Assembly (NCBI RefSeq): GCF_041262165.1
Contig: NZ_JBGCBY010000007.1
Location: 273,138-337,137 of the forward strand
Length of the DNA stretch: 64,000 nucleotides
Source of the DNA: Streptacidiphilus sp041262165
GTDB taxonomy: Bacteria > Actinomycetota > Actinomycetes > Streptomycetales > Streptomycetaceae
Direction: 5' to 3'
Position 1 is the first letter of the stretch. Each line of letters opens with the position of its first letter. This document shows positions 34,662 through 44,569 of this stretch, in pieces. Made by a program: the position numbers and the translations under genes. The notes beneath the pieces were generated by a model, which was not told the DNA's origin, made no database searches, and saw only the letters and a program-made list of their open reading frames with translations.

Positions 34662-37264
34662 CTCTGTTCCTTCGTCGCGGTCCCAGTGCTGCTGCTGTCC
34701 GACTTCGGTTCGGTGACCTCCCGGCCCCGCCTGGTCCCGCTCTGGATGGAAGCCATGGTGCTGCGGGAGCGCTCCGGCAGCGGGCCGTCAAACTCGTTGT
34801 CGGTCTGGCTGTCGCCGACGTCCGCAGTCTCACGCATCTGCCGGGCGAGGCTGGCCTGCTTGATCCGCTTGGGTAGGACGCGCGGGACGGCCTTTTCGCC
34901 AGGCTCCTGGCCCTGGCTTGCGCCCTCTTCCACGTGTTTGCGCTCACTCGAGCCTGTTCCAGGTGTTCCACCAGGCAACTCGACGGGGCGGCGGGGCGCT
35001 GCGTGCCGCCCGCCCACGGTCTGGTCCGGAGCGTGTCCCTGGCGTCCCCGATCCCGCTCCAGCCCGGCGCTGAACGCACCCTGCTCGAGGGCACCGGAGG
35101 CGGGCCGATCGCCGCCCGTATGGCCGGACGAGGCGTGCACGAGCGCGGCTTCGGCGCCCTGCAAGTCCCGCTCGGGCACGGGCTGCTCGTGCATGGGCTG
35201 CTCGTGCACGGGCTCTGCGCGCGCGGACTCTGCCCGCGCGGACTGTTGAGGAAGGGTCCGTACGCGGTTCTCCGGCGGCAACTCGAACAGCCCGGGCGGA
35301 CCCGACGGGTCCCGTTCCATCGCCTCCATCAGCACCGTCGGCAGCAGCACGATCGCGCAGCTCCCGCCGTACGGTGATTTGCGCAGCGAGACCCCCACGC
35401 CGTGCCGGTGGGCGAGCCGAGCCACAACGTAGAGGCCGAGCCGGGGATCATCGCCGGTCAGTATCATTCCGGGTTCGGGCGGATTGGCGAGCAACTGGTT
35501 GAAGCGCGCGTACTCCTCGTCGTCCATGCCCAGGCCGCGGTCTTCGATCTCGATCACGCAACCGCTCGGTACTTCCTCCACGGTGACGGTCACCCGGGTG
35601 TGCGGCGGAGAGAAGGTGGTGCCGTTCTCGATCAGCTCTGCCAGCAGGTGGATCACATCGGTGACCGCCGGACCGGCCAGCAGCGTTCGGGGGACGGGGT
35701 GCACCTTCACCCGGGCGTAGTCCTCGACTTCGGACACGGCGCTGCGTACCACGTTGACCAGTTGGACACCGGTGCGCCACTGGCGGGCGGTCGGGGCGCC
35801 GCCGAGGATGGCCAGGTTCTCGGCGTTGCGCCGGATCCGCGTGGCGATGTGGTCCACCTCGAAGAGCCGGCTGAGCAGCTTGGGGTCGTCCGTTCCGCGC
35901 TCCAGGTCGTCCAGCCCAGCGATCTGACGGTGCACCAGCACCTGGGTGCGGCGTGCGAGGTTGACGAACACCTGCCGTGTGCCCTCACTGTTGCGGGCGC
36001 GCTGGACAGCGGACGCGACCGCTGCCAGTTGCGTTGCGGTGACCTCGGTGGCGGTGCGTCCCAACTCGTCGTCGCCGTAGTCTTGCGGGGTCAGCTCGGC
36101 GCGGACATCGACGGGCTCGCCGCGGTTCACGCGCTCGATGAGGTCAGGCAGCCGGTGCTCGGCGAGGTCTCGCGCGGCCTGCCGCAGGTCGGCGAGCCGA
36201 CGCAGGATCTGACGGGCCAGGCGTCGGCTCACCAGGACCGTGCAAAGGGCCGTAGCCAGGAAGAACGCGCTGCTGACACCGATGGCGACCACCTGGGAGG
36301 TGACCCGGTTGGACGCGGCGCCGATCGCCTGGCTCCAGCCCTGGTCGAGCACACCCACGAGGCCGGTGTGGACCTGGTCCTCGGCTTGGCGCCAGCCGTC
36401 GGCGGCGGACGGTAGTTTGACGCTGGCCTTGGCGCTGGTGCTCGTGATGCCGGTGCTCGCACCGCCGATGACGGCTGTCTCGATCGAGCCGAGGTTGGCC
36501 CATGCTGGGCTGGAGACGACCTTCGCGAAGGCGGCAGCGGTGGGCAGGTCCTGGATGTTGCCGGAGGTGAGGAGGTCGCGCCTGGCGGCGGCGACGGCGG
36601 CGAAGTTGGTGTGGACGGCGGCTGACATCCGTCCTGTGGCCAGGGCGGCGGACACCTCGGCGTCCTCGCGGGCCAGCCGTTCAGTAACCTGGACCACGAT
36701 GTACGCGGCGGCGGCGCTGCGGCCGAACTGCGCGTCCCCGATCCGCGCGAGGTCGTCGGCCTGCACCATGCCCTGGGCGATGAACGCCTTGTAGTAGTCG
36801 AACGATTCGGCGGCAGTGAGCCGGCTGCTGTCGATCACGGCGCGCTGTCCGGTTAATTGGCTCAGCTGGCGGTTCAGGATCAGGACCTGCGCGCGGCTTA
36901 CCTGGTCCGCGCCGTCCACTGTGCTGGACGCCATGCGGAACCCCTTCGCGGCGGTGTCTGTCTGTTGCCGCTCGGCGTCGAGGGCGGCTCTGTCCGCAGG
37001 GTGCAGGTCAGCCTGCCAGATGGCGGTGAGGCGGCGCTCGTCCTGAAGACGGGCGAGCAGTGTGTGCAGTGGAGCACCCAGCCGCTGCGCGAACTGGGTC
37101 TGCGCACGCAGCGCAAGGGTGTCGCTGAGCTGAGTGGCCATGGTGTAACCCCACAAGCAGCTGAGCAGCACGCTGGGGAGCGCGACCGCCAGGACAATCC
37201 CGGTCCGCAGCACATCGCGGGTCCTGGGACGGGGTGGGACTCGTCGATCGCTTCTGCCTGGCAT
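34658..37264 (-). CDS. cvnA: conservon sensor histidine kinase-like protein (CvnA-type)
   Basis: 868 residues. First membrane helix at about 20-41 (GIVLAVALPSVLLSCLWGYTM), an extracellular nitrate-sensing-like (NIT) domain to about 320, a second helix (VVAIGVSSAFFLATALCTVLV), HAMP, a degenerate dimerisation region (LDDLERGTDDPKLLSRLFEVDHIATRIRRNAENL) and the HATPase domain with ENGTTFSPP, EDRGLGMDDEE and GLYVVARLA. The last about 200 residues are a charged low-complexity tail. ATG 37264 is preferred because AAGGAA lies 5 bases upstream; 37342 lacks a ribosome site. It probably reads an extracellular signal and controls the G-protein partner. Confidence 0.92.
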   Translation of the reverse strand: MPGRSDRRVPPRPRTRDVLRTGIVLAVALPSVLLSCLWGYTMATQLSDTLALRAQTQFAQRLGAPLHTLLARLQDERRLTAIWQADLHPADRAALDAERQQTDTAAKGFRMASSTVDGADQVSRAQVLILNRQLSQLTGQRAVIDSSRLTAAESFDYYKAFIAQGMVQADDLARIGDAQFGRSAAAAYIVVQVTERLAREDAEVSAALATGRMSAAVHTNFAAVAAARRDLLTSGNIQDLPTAAAFAKVVSSPAWANLGSIETAVIGGASTGITSTSAKASVKLPSAADGWRQAEDQVHTGLVGVLDQGWSQAIGAASNRVTSQVVAIGVSSAFFLATALCTVLVSRRLARQILRRLADLRQAARDLAEHRLPDLIERVNRGEPVDVRAELTPQDYGDDELGRTATEVTATQLAAVASAVQRARNSEGTRQVFVNLARRTQVLVHRQIAGLDDLERGTDDPKLLSRLFEVDHIATRIRRNAENLAILGGAPTARQWRTGVQLVNVVRSAVSEVEDYARVKVHPVPRTLLAGPAVTDVIHLLAELIENGTTFSPPHTRVTVTVEEVPSGCVIEIEDRGLGMDDEEYARFNQLLANPPEPGMILTGDDPRLGLYVVARLAHRHGVGVSLRKSPYGGSCAIVLLPTVLMEAMERDPSGPPGLFELPPENRVRTLPQQSARAESARAEPVHEQPMHEQPVPERDLQGAEAALVHASSGHTGGDRPASGALEQGAFSAGLERDRGRQGHAPDQTVGGRHAAPRRPVELPGGTPGTGSSERKHVEEGASQGQEPGEKAVPRVLPKRIKQASLARQMRETADVGDSQTDNEFDGPLPERSRSTMASIQSGTRRGREVTEPKSDSSSTGTATKEQR

Positions 37265-37805
37265 CCGGTTCCTTGGACGGTCGGAACGATGACGGCCGAC
37301 GCTGACCCGACCACGGGTTGGGCTCGGCCCGGCCACCGCCATTTAGTGGTTGGCAGGGCCGTGACTAGCTGGCTGGGGAGGACAGTATCAGCTAATGATC
37401 CGATTTGTGGGCTCAGAGATCATCAGATGCCTTTTGTGAATGGGTAGTTGATTGCCAGTGTCCGTTCGGGTGCTGGATGACGCCCAGAAGCCAGGTGGTG
37501 GAGTCTGAGTTTGCTGCCCGCGCGGGTGGCGGACTGTCCGTCAGGGCCAGCCAGGCTGAGTTGGTGTACGCCGCCCACGACGGGAGCTGCGGAGCGACGG
37601 CCGCATCCGCGCCCACGTCCTGCTGTGCTGGCGCGCCCTACTGCTGATCAGGGTGGCCGAACGCCTCCCGGGGGCGGGGAACGGAGGGTCCCGGCCCCGA
37701 TGCTGAGCAGCCAACACGGCTCAGCGTGCTGCGCCCGGACCACCGCTGCAAGGCTGTCGGGCCATACAGGGGATGGCAGCGCGTCGCTGGCCGCGCGGAG
37801 GCTCG
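37265..37805. other. intergenic region with possible remnant
   Basis: The conservon promoter must lie at 37265-37440. In 37440-37620 a minus-strand frame reads SWAAYTNSAWLALTDSPP and WLLGVIQHPNGHWQSTTHS, which may be a decayed gene end. No start or family could be assigned. No other feature seen. Confidence 0.35.
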
Positions 37806-38813
37806 TCAGTCGGCCGTGGTGTTCGTGGCGTCGGGTCGTTGTGCCGAGCGGAAGCGTTGCTGGTAGGCGCGGGGGGACACTCCGAGTCGCGACACGAACG
37901 CGCGCCGCAGTGTCTCCGGGCTGCCGTAGCCGGCGCGTTCGGCGGCTCCCCGGACGCTGTATCCGGTATCGAGGGCGGCCTTGGCGCTGTCGAAGCGCAC
38001 CGCGTCGACGTATCTGGCGGGTGTGGTGCCCAGTTCCTCCTGGAACAGTCTGGTGAGGTGACGAGGACTCAGGGCTGCCTGTGCCGCCAGCGTCGGGATG
38101 GAGTGCTCGGCGGCGGGGTCGGCTGCCACCGCGTCGAAGACCGCCCGCAGAGCCGATGTGTGCGGGCGGGGGCCCTGCAGGGTCGGCGAGAACTGCGACT
38201 GGCCTCCCGGCCGTTGCAGGAACACGACGAGGGACTGGGCGACCTGTCTGGCGATGGCCTCGCCGTGGTCGTCCTCCAGGAGTGCCAAGGCCAGGTCGAT
38301 CCCGGCGGTGACGCCGGCCGAGGTGAAGGTACGGCCGTCGCGGACGAAGATGGCGTCCGGCTCGACGGTGACCCCGGGGTAGGCGTCGCGGAGCAGTTGG
38401 GTGTGCCGCCAGTGCGTGGTGGCCCGGCGTCCGTTCAGCCGGCCGGCTGCGGCCAGGATGAACGCACCGGTGCAGATGGAGCACACCCGGCCCGAGCGCG
38501 CGGACATGGCGTTGACGGCGTCGCGCAGCTCGGTGCTGATGGGGTGGGTCGGGAGTCGGTCACCTCCCATCACCAGCAGGGTGTCAAAGCCAAGACCCGC
38601 GGAGGCGGCGTCCTCGTCGACCGGGATCCGCAGGCCGGTGGAGGAGGTCACCTCCGCGCCGCCGACCGAGCAGAGGACCAGCTCGTAGTGGGTGCCGATC
38701 CGGTTCGCCTCGCTGAACACCTCGCTGGGTCCGGCGACGTCGAGCAGTTTCACCCCGTCGAAGACGACCACGCCGACCCGGTGCGGCGACTGGGATCCCC
38801 TCGTGGTGGTCAC
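37806..38813 (-). CDS. GlxA-family transcriptional regulator (DJ-1/PfpI plus AraC HTH)
   Basis: 335 residues. The N-terminal DJ-1/PfpI domain has VGVVVFDGVKLLDVAGPSEVF and the nucleophile-elbow cysteine in VCSICTGAFILAAAG. The C-terminal AraC-type double helix-turn-helix spans about 225-325 (LAAQAALSPRHLTRLFQEELGTTPARYVDAVR, GYGSPETLRRAF). GTG 38813 follows AGGAGG directly; the long upstream frame overlaps the divergent HD gene and is not used. It is divergent from the HD-domain gene, its likely target. Confidence 0.92.
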   Translation of the reverse strand: MTTTRGSQSPHRVGVVVFDGVKLLDVAGPSEVFSEANRIGTHYELVLCSVGGAEVTSSTGLRIPVDEDAASAGLGFDTLLVMGGDRLPTHPISTELRDAVNAMSARSGRVCSICTGAFILAAAGRLNGRRATTHWRHTQLLRDAYPGVTVEPDAIFVRDGRTFTSAGVTAGIDLALALLEDDHGEAIARQVAQSLVVFLQRPGGQSQFSPTLQGPRPHTSALRAVFDAVAADPAAEHSIPTLAAQAALSPRHLTRLFQEELGTTPARYVDAVRFDSAKAALDTGYSVRGAAERAGYGSPETLRRAFVSRLGVSPRAYQQRFRSAQRPDATNTTAD

Positions 38814-38942
38814 GTGGCCTCCTGTGCGTCGTCTGTCCGAATCCGTGCGAAGCCTGGCCGAGCACGCGGAGCGCGCTGACCTCGGCACATCCCACGCTAT
38901 AGGTACAGCCGCAGCAAGCCGCCAAGACCCACGGAGACGACG

Positions 38943-39581
38943 ATGACCGAGACGATCGCCGGGATCACGATCCCGGACACCGCGCTGGCACGGGAGGCGA
39001 CGGACCTCGTCCGCGCCGCTGCGAGCCCGCTGCTGTTCGACCACTCCCGTCGGGTGTTCCTCTTCGGCTCCCTCAAGGGCCTTCATCGGGGTCTCCAGGT
39101 GGATCCCGAACTGCTCTACGTCGGCGCGATGTTCCACGACCTGGGGCTGACCGAGCGCTACCGGCGCACCGACCAGCGCTTCGAGGTCGACGGGGCCGAC
39201 CTGGCCCGGGACTTCCTCCTGGCCCACGGACGCAGCGAGGCCGACGCCCGGGCGGTCTGGCTGGGCATCGCCCTGCACACCACCCCGGGAATCGTCGAAC
39301 ACCTGGAACCCGAAGTCGCACTGGTGACCGCCGGGGTGGAGACCGACGTCCTGGGCCTCGACCTCGACGAGATCACTGACGGGCAGATCAGGGCGGTCAC
39401 CGACGTCCACCAACGGCCGAACTTCAAGCAGAACATCCTGCATGCGTTCACCGACGGCATGAAGGATCGGCCCGACACCACCTTCGGGACCATGAACGAC
39501 GACGTCCTCGCACACTTCGTGCCCGGATTCACCCGGCAGGACTTCGTGGAGATCATCCTCGGCTCGGCCTGGCCCGAGTAA
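38943..39581 (+). CDS. HD-domain protein (cyanamide hydratase-like)
   Basis: 212 residues. Metal ligands of the HD fold: His in FDHSRRVF (near 35), His65-Asp66 in MFHDLGL, a further His in IALHTTPG, and Asp in VTDVHQR. Similar to HD proteins found next to GlxA-type regulators and annotated as cyanamide hydratase or hydrolase. GGAG lies before the ATG. The 129-bp gap to the divergent regulator gene is likely the control region. Substrate unproven. Confidence 0.87.
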   Translation: MTETIAGITIPDTALAREATDLVRAAASPLLFDHSRRVFLFGSLKGLHRGLQVDPELLYVGAMFHDLGLTERYRRTDQRFEVDGADLARDFLLAHGRSEADARAVWLGIALHTTPGIVEHLEPEVALVTAGVETDVLGLDLDEITDGQIRAVTDVHQRPNFKQNILHAFTDGMKDRPDTTFGTMNDDVLAHFVPGFTRQDFVEIILGSAWPE

Positions 39582-39691
39582 CAGCGCCGACCGGTGCGGG
39601 CCCGCCGCGTAACCGACATCGGACAACAACACCATCGGCGGAGTGGGGAACCGCTCAGCCGCCCCGTCAACGAATGGATGGAAGGTAGTAC

Positions 39692-41152
39692 GTGGTGAGC
39701 AATTACCTGACAACGGAGACGGGTGCCCCCGTCGCGGACAACCAGAACTCGGAGACTGCGGGTCCCAGCGGCCCGATCCTGTTCCAGGACCAGTTGCTCT
39801 TCGAGAAGCTTGCCCACTTCAACCGGGAGCGCATCCCGGAGCGCATCGTCCACGCCCGCGGAGCCGGGGCGTACGGGACCTTCACGGTCAGCGCCGACGT
39901 GACCCCCTACACCCGCGCGAAGTTCCTCGGCGAGATCGGCAAGCAGACCGAGACCTTCCTGCGCTTCTCCACCGTCGCCGGCAACCTCGGCTCCGCCGAC
40001 GCCGTCCGCGACCCGCGCGGCTTCGCGCTGAAGTTCTACACCGAAGAGGGCAACTACGACCTCGTCGGCAACAACACCCCGGTGTTCTTCATCAAGGACC
40101 CGAGCAAGTTCCCCGACTTCATCCACACCCAGAAGCGCGACCCCTACACGGGTTCGCAGGAGGCTGACAACGTCTGGGACTTCTGGGGTCTCTCACCCGA
40201 GAGCACCCACCAGGTCACCTGGCTGTTCGGCGACCGCGGCATCCCCGCGACCCTGCGCCACATGAACGGCTACGGCTCGCACACCTACCAGTGGCAGAAC
40301 GCCCAGGGCCAGTACTTCTGGGTGAAGTACCACTTCAAGACGGACCAGGGCATCAAGAACCTGACGGCCCACCAGGCCGCGGTACTGGCCGGCGCCGACC
40401 CCGACTCCCACCAGCGCGACCTGCGCGAATCGATCGAGCGCGGCGACTTCCCGTCGTGGACGGTCCAGGTGCAGATCATGCCCCCGGCCGACGCGGCATC
40501 GTACCGCTTCAACCCGTTCGACCTGACCAAGGTCTGGCCGCACGAGGACTACCCACCGATCGAAATCGGCAAGCTAGAGCTGAACCGCAACCCGGAGAAC
40601 ATCTTCGCCGAGGTCGAGCAGTCGATCTTCAGTCCGGCGCACTTCGTGCCCGGCATCGGCCCCTCCCCGGACAAGATGCTCCAAGGCCGCCTGTTCGCCT
40701 ACGGCGACGCGCACCGCTACCGCGTCGGCGCCAACGCAGACCACCTGCCGGTGAACCGTCCGCACGCCACCGAGGCCCGCACCAACGGCCGCGACGGCTC
40801 GTACTACGACGGTCGCCATGGCCGGGCGAAGAACTACGAGCCGAACTCCTTCGGCGGGCCGACGCAGAGCGGCGAGCCGCTGTGGGCGTCGGTCCCGGTC
40901 ACCGGCGGCACGGGCCCGCAGGCCCAGCCGCTGCATGCCGAGGACAACCACTTCGTGCAGCCGGGCAACCTGTACCGGCTGATGTCAGAGGACCAGAAAG
41001 AGCGTCTGATCGGCAACTTGGCGGGGAACATCGCGGGCGTTTCCAAGGACCGCGACGACATTGTCGAGCGTGCGATCGACAACTTCCGGCAGGCCGACGA
41101 GGACTTGGGTAAGCGCCTGGAGTCGGCAGTCGGCGCGCTGCGGAAGACCTGA
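39692..41152 (+). CDS. monofunctional haem catalase
   Basis: 486 residues, small-subunit (clade 3) size. It degrades hydrogen peroxide. Catalytic His54 in RIVHARGAGAYG, Asn127 in DLVGNNTPVFF and the proximal haem ligand Tyr337 in RLFAYGDAHRYR are all present, as is the FxRFSTV haem region. GTG 39692 follows GGAAGG; the next codon is also GTG and could be used. It lies 110 bp after the HD gene on the same strand. No FurA or OxyR regulator is adjacent. Confidence 0.96.
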   Translation: MVSNYLTTETGAPVADNQNSETAGPSGPILFQDQLLFEKLAHFNRERIPERIVHARGAGAYGTFTVSADVTPYTRAKFLGEIGKQTETFLRFSTVAGNLGSADAVRDPRGFALKFYTEEGNYDLVGNNTPVFFIKDPSKFPDFIHTQKRDPYTGSQEADNVWDFWGLSPESTHQVTWLFGDRGIPATLRHMNGYGSHTYQWQNAQGQYFWVKYHFKTDQGIKNLTAHQAAVLAGADPDSHQRDLRESIERGDFPSWTVQVQIMPPADAASYRFNPFDLTKVWPHEDYPPIEIGKLELNRNPENIFAEVEQSIFSPAHFVPGIGPSPDKMLQGRLFAYGDAHRYRVGANADHLPVNRPHATEARTNGRDGSYYDGRHGRAKNYEPNSFGGPTQSGEPLWASVPVTGGTGPQAQPLHAEDNHFVQPGNLYRLMSEDQKERLIGNLAGNIAGVSKDRDDIVERAIDNFRQADEDLGKRLESAVGALRKT

Positions 41153-41633
41153 CGCGCGCCACACCACGAGCCGCGGGCTCCCGGACCTTGCGACGGCCGG
41201 TCCGGGGCCCGCACCCGCTGGTACCCCAGGTAGTGGCGACATCCGCCCGGACCCTGTCGGCCAGGGTCTGGTTCAGCATCGCCGTGCGAGGACGTCGGCG
41301 AGCACCTGGCGGAGCCCACCCGGGGGTCGGACGCGGCGTGGCGGCAGATGGCGGCTCGGCTGGAGGAGGCCGGGGACGAGGCGAAGGTGGAGATCGTGGT
41401 CCCCGAGGGCGGGCGAAGCTGCCTGTGCTTCCCGCCCCCGGCCACGCAGGTAGACACCGCCGAGCTCTACGACCAGACGGCGAAGCTCGACCCGACCGGG
41501 CGCGGCCCTGACGATGAAGTCCACCGTGTCCTGCCTCCCGGCGAAGCTTCCTGACCGGGTGCTCGACGAGATGACCTCCTACGCCCGGACGCTGTGGGAC
41601 TCGCTGGGCTGCCACGGTGGCATCCGGGGCAAC
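41153..41633. other. 481-bp region with a gene fragment
   Basis: A plus-strand frame at about 41290-41554 reads CEDVGEHLAEPTRGSDAAW and MAARLEEAGDEAKVEIVVPE, which looks like genuine protein, but it lacks a start and changes frame upstream (VWFSIAVRGR near 41265 in a second frame). It is probably a decayed gene of unknown family. The DinB gene ends convergently at 41634. Confidence 0.4.
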
Positions 41634-42227
41634 TCAGCTCGGCTTGGCCTGGGCCTCCTTGGCGGAGGCCTCCAGCCTGTTCCAGTACTCCTGGTACCAG
41701 GCCTCGTCGCCGCCACCCATGTTGCTGTTGGTCTCGCGCATGCCGGCCTTGCCGTCGATCAGCTCGCGGACGATGTCGGCGTGGCCGGCGTGACGGTTCG
41801 TCTCGGCCGTCGTATGCAGCATGATCCGCTGAAGCGTCACGTCGCCGTTGTCGCCCCACCATGCGACGTGGCCCATCGCATCGAGCGGCAGCGCCTCGAT
41901 CGTCGCGTCCGCGTGCGCCCAGGCGCGGCGGTAGAGGCCAAGGATGTCCTCGCGCGACTCGTCGGCGCGGCCCCACATGTCCGAGTTGGGCTCGGCCCCC
42001 TCGTCGAGCCAGGGGAGGGATTCGTTGTGCGGGCGGCCGAAAGTCGGGCCGAAGTACCCGAGCTCGACGCTGGCGAGGTGCTTGACGAGGCCGAGGAGGT
42101 TGGTGCCAGTCGGCGTCAGGGGGCGGCGGCTGTCGTACTCGGACAATCCGTCCAGCTTCCAAATGATGGCTTCGCGGGCCGCCTTGAGGTAGCGGTGCAG
42201 GTCGTCTTTAGGATCGTTGGGCTTCAT
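41634..42227 (-). CDS. DinB/DUF664-family protein
   Basis: 197 residues, four-helix DinB fold. Metal ligands are likely His in GLVKHLASVELGYFG (near 50), and the pair in HTTAETNRHAGHADIVRE (near 145-155). Actinomycete members with this pattern are mycothiol-dependent thiol S-transferases or detoxification enzymes. ATG 42227 starts MKPNDPKDDLHRYL; the open frame beyond it is not protein-like. No operon partner. Confidence 0.87.
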   Translation of the reverse strand: MKPNDPKDDLHRYLKAAREAIIWKLDGLSEYDSRRPLTPTGTNLLGLVKHLASVELGYFGPTFGRPHNESLPWLDEGAEPNSDMWGRADESREDILGLYRRAWAHADATIEALPLDAMGHVAWWGDNGDVTLQRIMLHTTAETNRHAGHADIVRELIDGKAGMRETNSNMGGGDEAWYQEYWNRLEASAKEAQAKPS

Positions 42228-42450
42228 GGGGCCGAGTCTCGCATCACCTGCCGACAGTCGTCGCGTGGGTTTCCCGGTTACCGACGCCGAGCTCCGCGTC
42301 AGCGCGGTGCGGGCCGGTTCGTTCTTCGGGGCTCCGGCGTCGTCTGGCACTGCGGCGCTCGGCCAGCACCCACCACGTCGAACGTGACCGTCGTGCTCGT
42401 TCCCGGTCGCCTTCCAGGTTGGCAGCCCCGAGGCTCCATTTCGCGGCCGA

Positions 42451-43443
42451 TCAGCGGATCGGCAGACCAATGCGCCATGGTTCGAAAAGCCCGACCAGGC
42501 GCGGCTCCAGGAAGGTGTCGAGTGCGGCCACGCGGTCCTGCCGGACGGTGAGGAGTTGGACGGCGAAGGGCCGCCAGGCCGACCCTCGCTGGTCGCGGTG
42601 GAGGATCGCGAGGGCGGGCGCGCCGTTGGCCTGGACCGGGAGTGCCCGGGCGTCGCGGCACGGATTGGGCTCGCGCCGGAACCAGCGCTCGATCTGGTCG
42701 CGCCCAGCCAGCCAGAGCGCATGCGGCGGCATGGCGAGGGTCGCGTCGTCGTGGAGTAGCGCGAGGAGCGCGGGGATGTCATGGCGTTCGAAGGCGGCCA
42801 CGTACCGGTCGAGCAGCGCTCGCTGGTGTTGCGTCAGCTCGTCCGCGCGGGGGCTCTGGTCGGTCCGGCCGTCGGCCAGGCGGTGGCGGGCGCGGCGCAG
42901 CAGCCCGTTGGCCGCGGGGACGGTTACGTCCAGGAGCGCGGCTGTCTCCTCGGCGGGCAGCAGGAGGATGTCGCGGGCCACAAGCGCGGCACGCTGCGTC
43001 GGTGGGAGCCGGTGCAGCGCGGCGACGAAGGCGAGGCGGACGCTGTCGCGCAGGACGGCGGTCCGGGCGGGGTCCTGGTCGGGCGGCAGTAGCCAGTGGT
43101 CGGGCGCGGGCAGGAGCCACCTGTCCTGATCGCGCGGGCCGAGCGGCGAGGCCGCGTCCCCGGCGCCGGTGACGTCGACGGGTCGCTCGCGCCGGGGGCG
43201 CTGCCGCAGGAGATCCAGGCAGATGTTGGTGGCGATCCGGAACAGCCACACCCGCAGCGAGGCGCGCCCGGCGAAGCCCGCACGGCCGCGCCAGGCGCGC
43301 AGCCATGTCTCCTGGACGGCCTCCTCGGCATCGAAGGGCGAGCCGAGCATGCGGTAGCAGTAGCCGAGCAGCTCGCGGTGGTGGCGGGCGTGGATCGCGT
43401 CCCAGTCCTCGACGGCTACCGGGACGCCGGTGGTGGACGTCAC
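42451..43443 (-). CDS. ECF sigma-70 factor with SnoaL-like C-terminal domain
   Basis: 330 residues. Region 2 is at about 15-85 (LLGYCYRMLGSPFDAEEAVQETWLRAWRG, LFRIATNICLDLLRQRPRR), region 4 at about 130-190 (HRLPPTQRAALVARDILLLPAEETAALLDVTVPAANGLLRRARHRL). The last 110 residues are a SnoaL-like domain (LDRYVAAFERHDIPALLALLHDDATLAMPPH), which in such sigma factors modulates activity. GTG 43443 is a reasonable start, but the ribosome site is weak and an upstream GTG (AVRRRAVV) is possible. Divergent from the NmrA gene, a typical partner of SnoaL-type sigma factors. Confidence 0.9.
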   Translation of the reverse strand: MTSTTGVPVAVEDWDAIHARHHRELLGYCYRMLGSPFDAEEAVQETWLRAWRGRAGFAGRASLRVWLFRIATNICLDLLRQRPRRERPVDVTGAGDAASPLGPRDQDRWLLPAPDHWLLPPDQDPARTAVLRDSVRLAFVAALHRLPPTQRAALVARDILLLPAEETAALLDVTVPAANGLLRRARHRLADGRTDQSPRADELTQHQRALLDRYVAAFERHDIPALLALLHDDATLAMPPHALWLAGRDQIERWFRREPNPCRDARALPVQANGAPALAILHRDQRGSAWRPFAVQLLTVRQDRVAALDTFLEPRLVGLFEPWRIGLPIR

Positions 43444-43569
43444 GTGAGGGACAACGGCCCGTCGTCGCACGGCATTTCCGCTCGCCGCGGTCAGTTTCGC
43501 TCTCCTGCTTCGTCTGCACCTGGCAAGGGCCGCGCCAGGCGGCCCGGTACCACGACGAAGGAGTGAGTG

Positions 43570-44511
43570 ATGATCCTGATCACGGGAGCGACCGGACTGA
43601 CCGGCTCGGCGCTGGTCCGCGCGTTCGGCCGCCGGGGCCGGACCGCCCGGGCACTGGTCCGCGACCCCGCCAAGGGGCGGGCGGAGCGCGACGCGGCCGG
43701 CCTCGCCACCGTCGGGGCGGACCTGCTGGTGCCCGGCACGCTCGCCCCCGCGCTGGACGGCATCGAGACGGTCGTGCTGATCTCCAGCGCGGACGACCGG
43801 ATGGTCGAGGCCCAGGGCAACCTGATCGAGGCGGCCGTTGAGGCGGGTGTGCGCCACATCGTCAAGGTGTCCGGCCTCGGCGCCGACCCGGACTCCGCGT
43901 TCCGGTTCGGGCGTTACCACGCGCAGGTCGAGCATCACTTGCGTGCGGCCGACGTATCTGCGACGGTGCTGCGGCCGAGCCAGTTCATGCAGGTCTACTA
44001 CCGCGAGGCGCCGACGATGCTGGCCGACGGCACGTTCGCCCAGCCGCTTGGCGACACCCGCCTGGCACCGGTCGACGTCGAGGACGTGGCCGAGATCGCC
44101 TTCGCCGCCGCCACCGGGCCCGCGCCTGAGGGCGGCGAGAGCGCCGTCCACACGCTGACCGGGCCCCAGGCGCTGTCGATGACCGAGGTCTGCGCGATCC
44201 TGACCGAGATCGTCGGCCGACCGATCCGCTACGTCGACCTCACCCCCCAGGAGAAGCACCGCCGGCTCGTCGCCTCCGGGATCCCGCCTCGCTTCGCGGA
44301 CGACCTCGACGACCTGTTCCGGCTGCGGCGCGAAGGCGGACCCGAGACCTGCGTCGACACCGCGGCGTTCCAGCGGTTCGGCATCCGGCCTACGACCTTC
44401 GCGCAGTTTGCGCACCGCTCGGCGGCGGTCTTCCGCGGGGAGACCACGCCAGACCGGCTGTGGGCCTCAGGCTGGCTGGAGTCACGGGCGCACTCCCACG
44501 GCGGCTGCTGA
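43570..44511 (+). CDS. NmrA-like NAD(P)-binding protein
   Basis: 313 residues. N-terminal Rossmann motif ILITGATGLTGSALV (GxxGxxG at 7-13), RALVRDPAKG for the cofactor ribose, and VKVSGLGADPDS in place of the SDR catalytic triad. This atypical SDR group acts as NADPH sensor or quinone/azo reductase. ATG 43570 is chosen: GAAGGAG sits 6 bases before it, only 3 before the GTG at 43567. Divergent from the ECF sigma gene; GTCAG at 43490 and CGTC at 43511 could be its promoter. Confidence 0.9.
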   Translation: MILITGATGLTGSALVRAFGRRGRTARALVRDPAKGRAERDAAGLATVGADLLVPGTLAPALDGIETVVLISSADDRMVEAQGNLIEAAVEAGVRHIVKVSGLGADPDSAFRFGRYHAQVEHHLRAADVSATVLRPSQFMQVYYREAPTMLADGTFAQPLGDTRLAPVDVEDVAEIAFAAATGPAPEGGESAVHTLTGPQALSMTEVCAILTEIVGRPIRYVDLTPQEKHRRLVASGIPPRFADDLDDLFRLRREGGPETCVDTAAFQRFGIRPTTFAQFAHRSAAVFRGETTPDRLWASGWLESRAHSHGGC

Positions 44512-44569
44512 GCGCCGCCGCCGACCTGGTTCGCCGCCGTTACGACACGCTGCCGCGAGAAAGTCCGCG

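Noticed and set aside
38814..39713. 5' extension of the GlxA-like gene frame
   Set aside because: Antisense to the HD-domain gene; AGGAGG before GTG 38813 fixes the start.
43444..44415. 5' extension of the second sigma factor frame
   Set aside because: Antisense to the NmrA gene and not similar to sigma factors.
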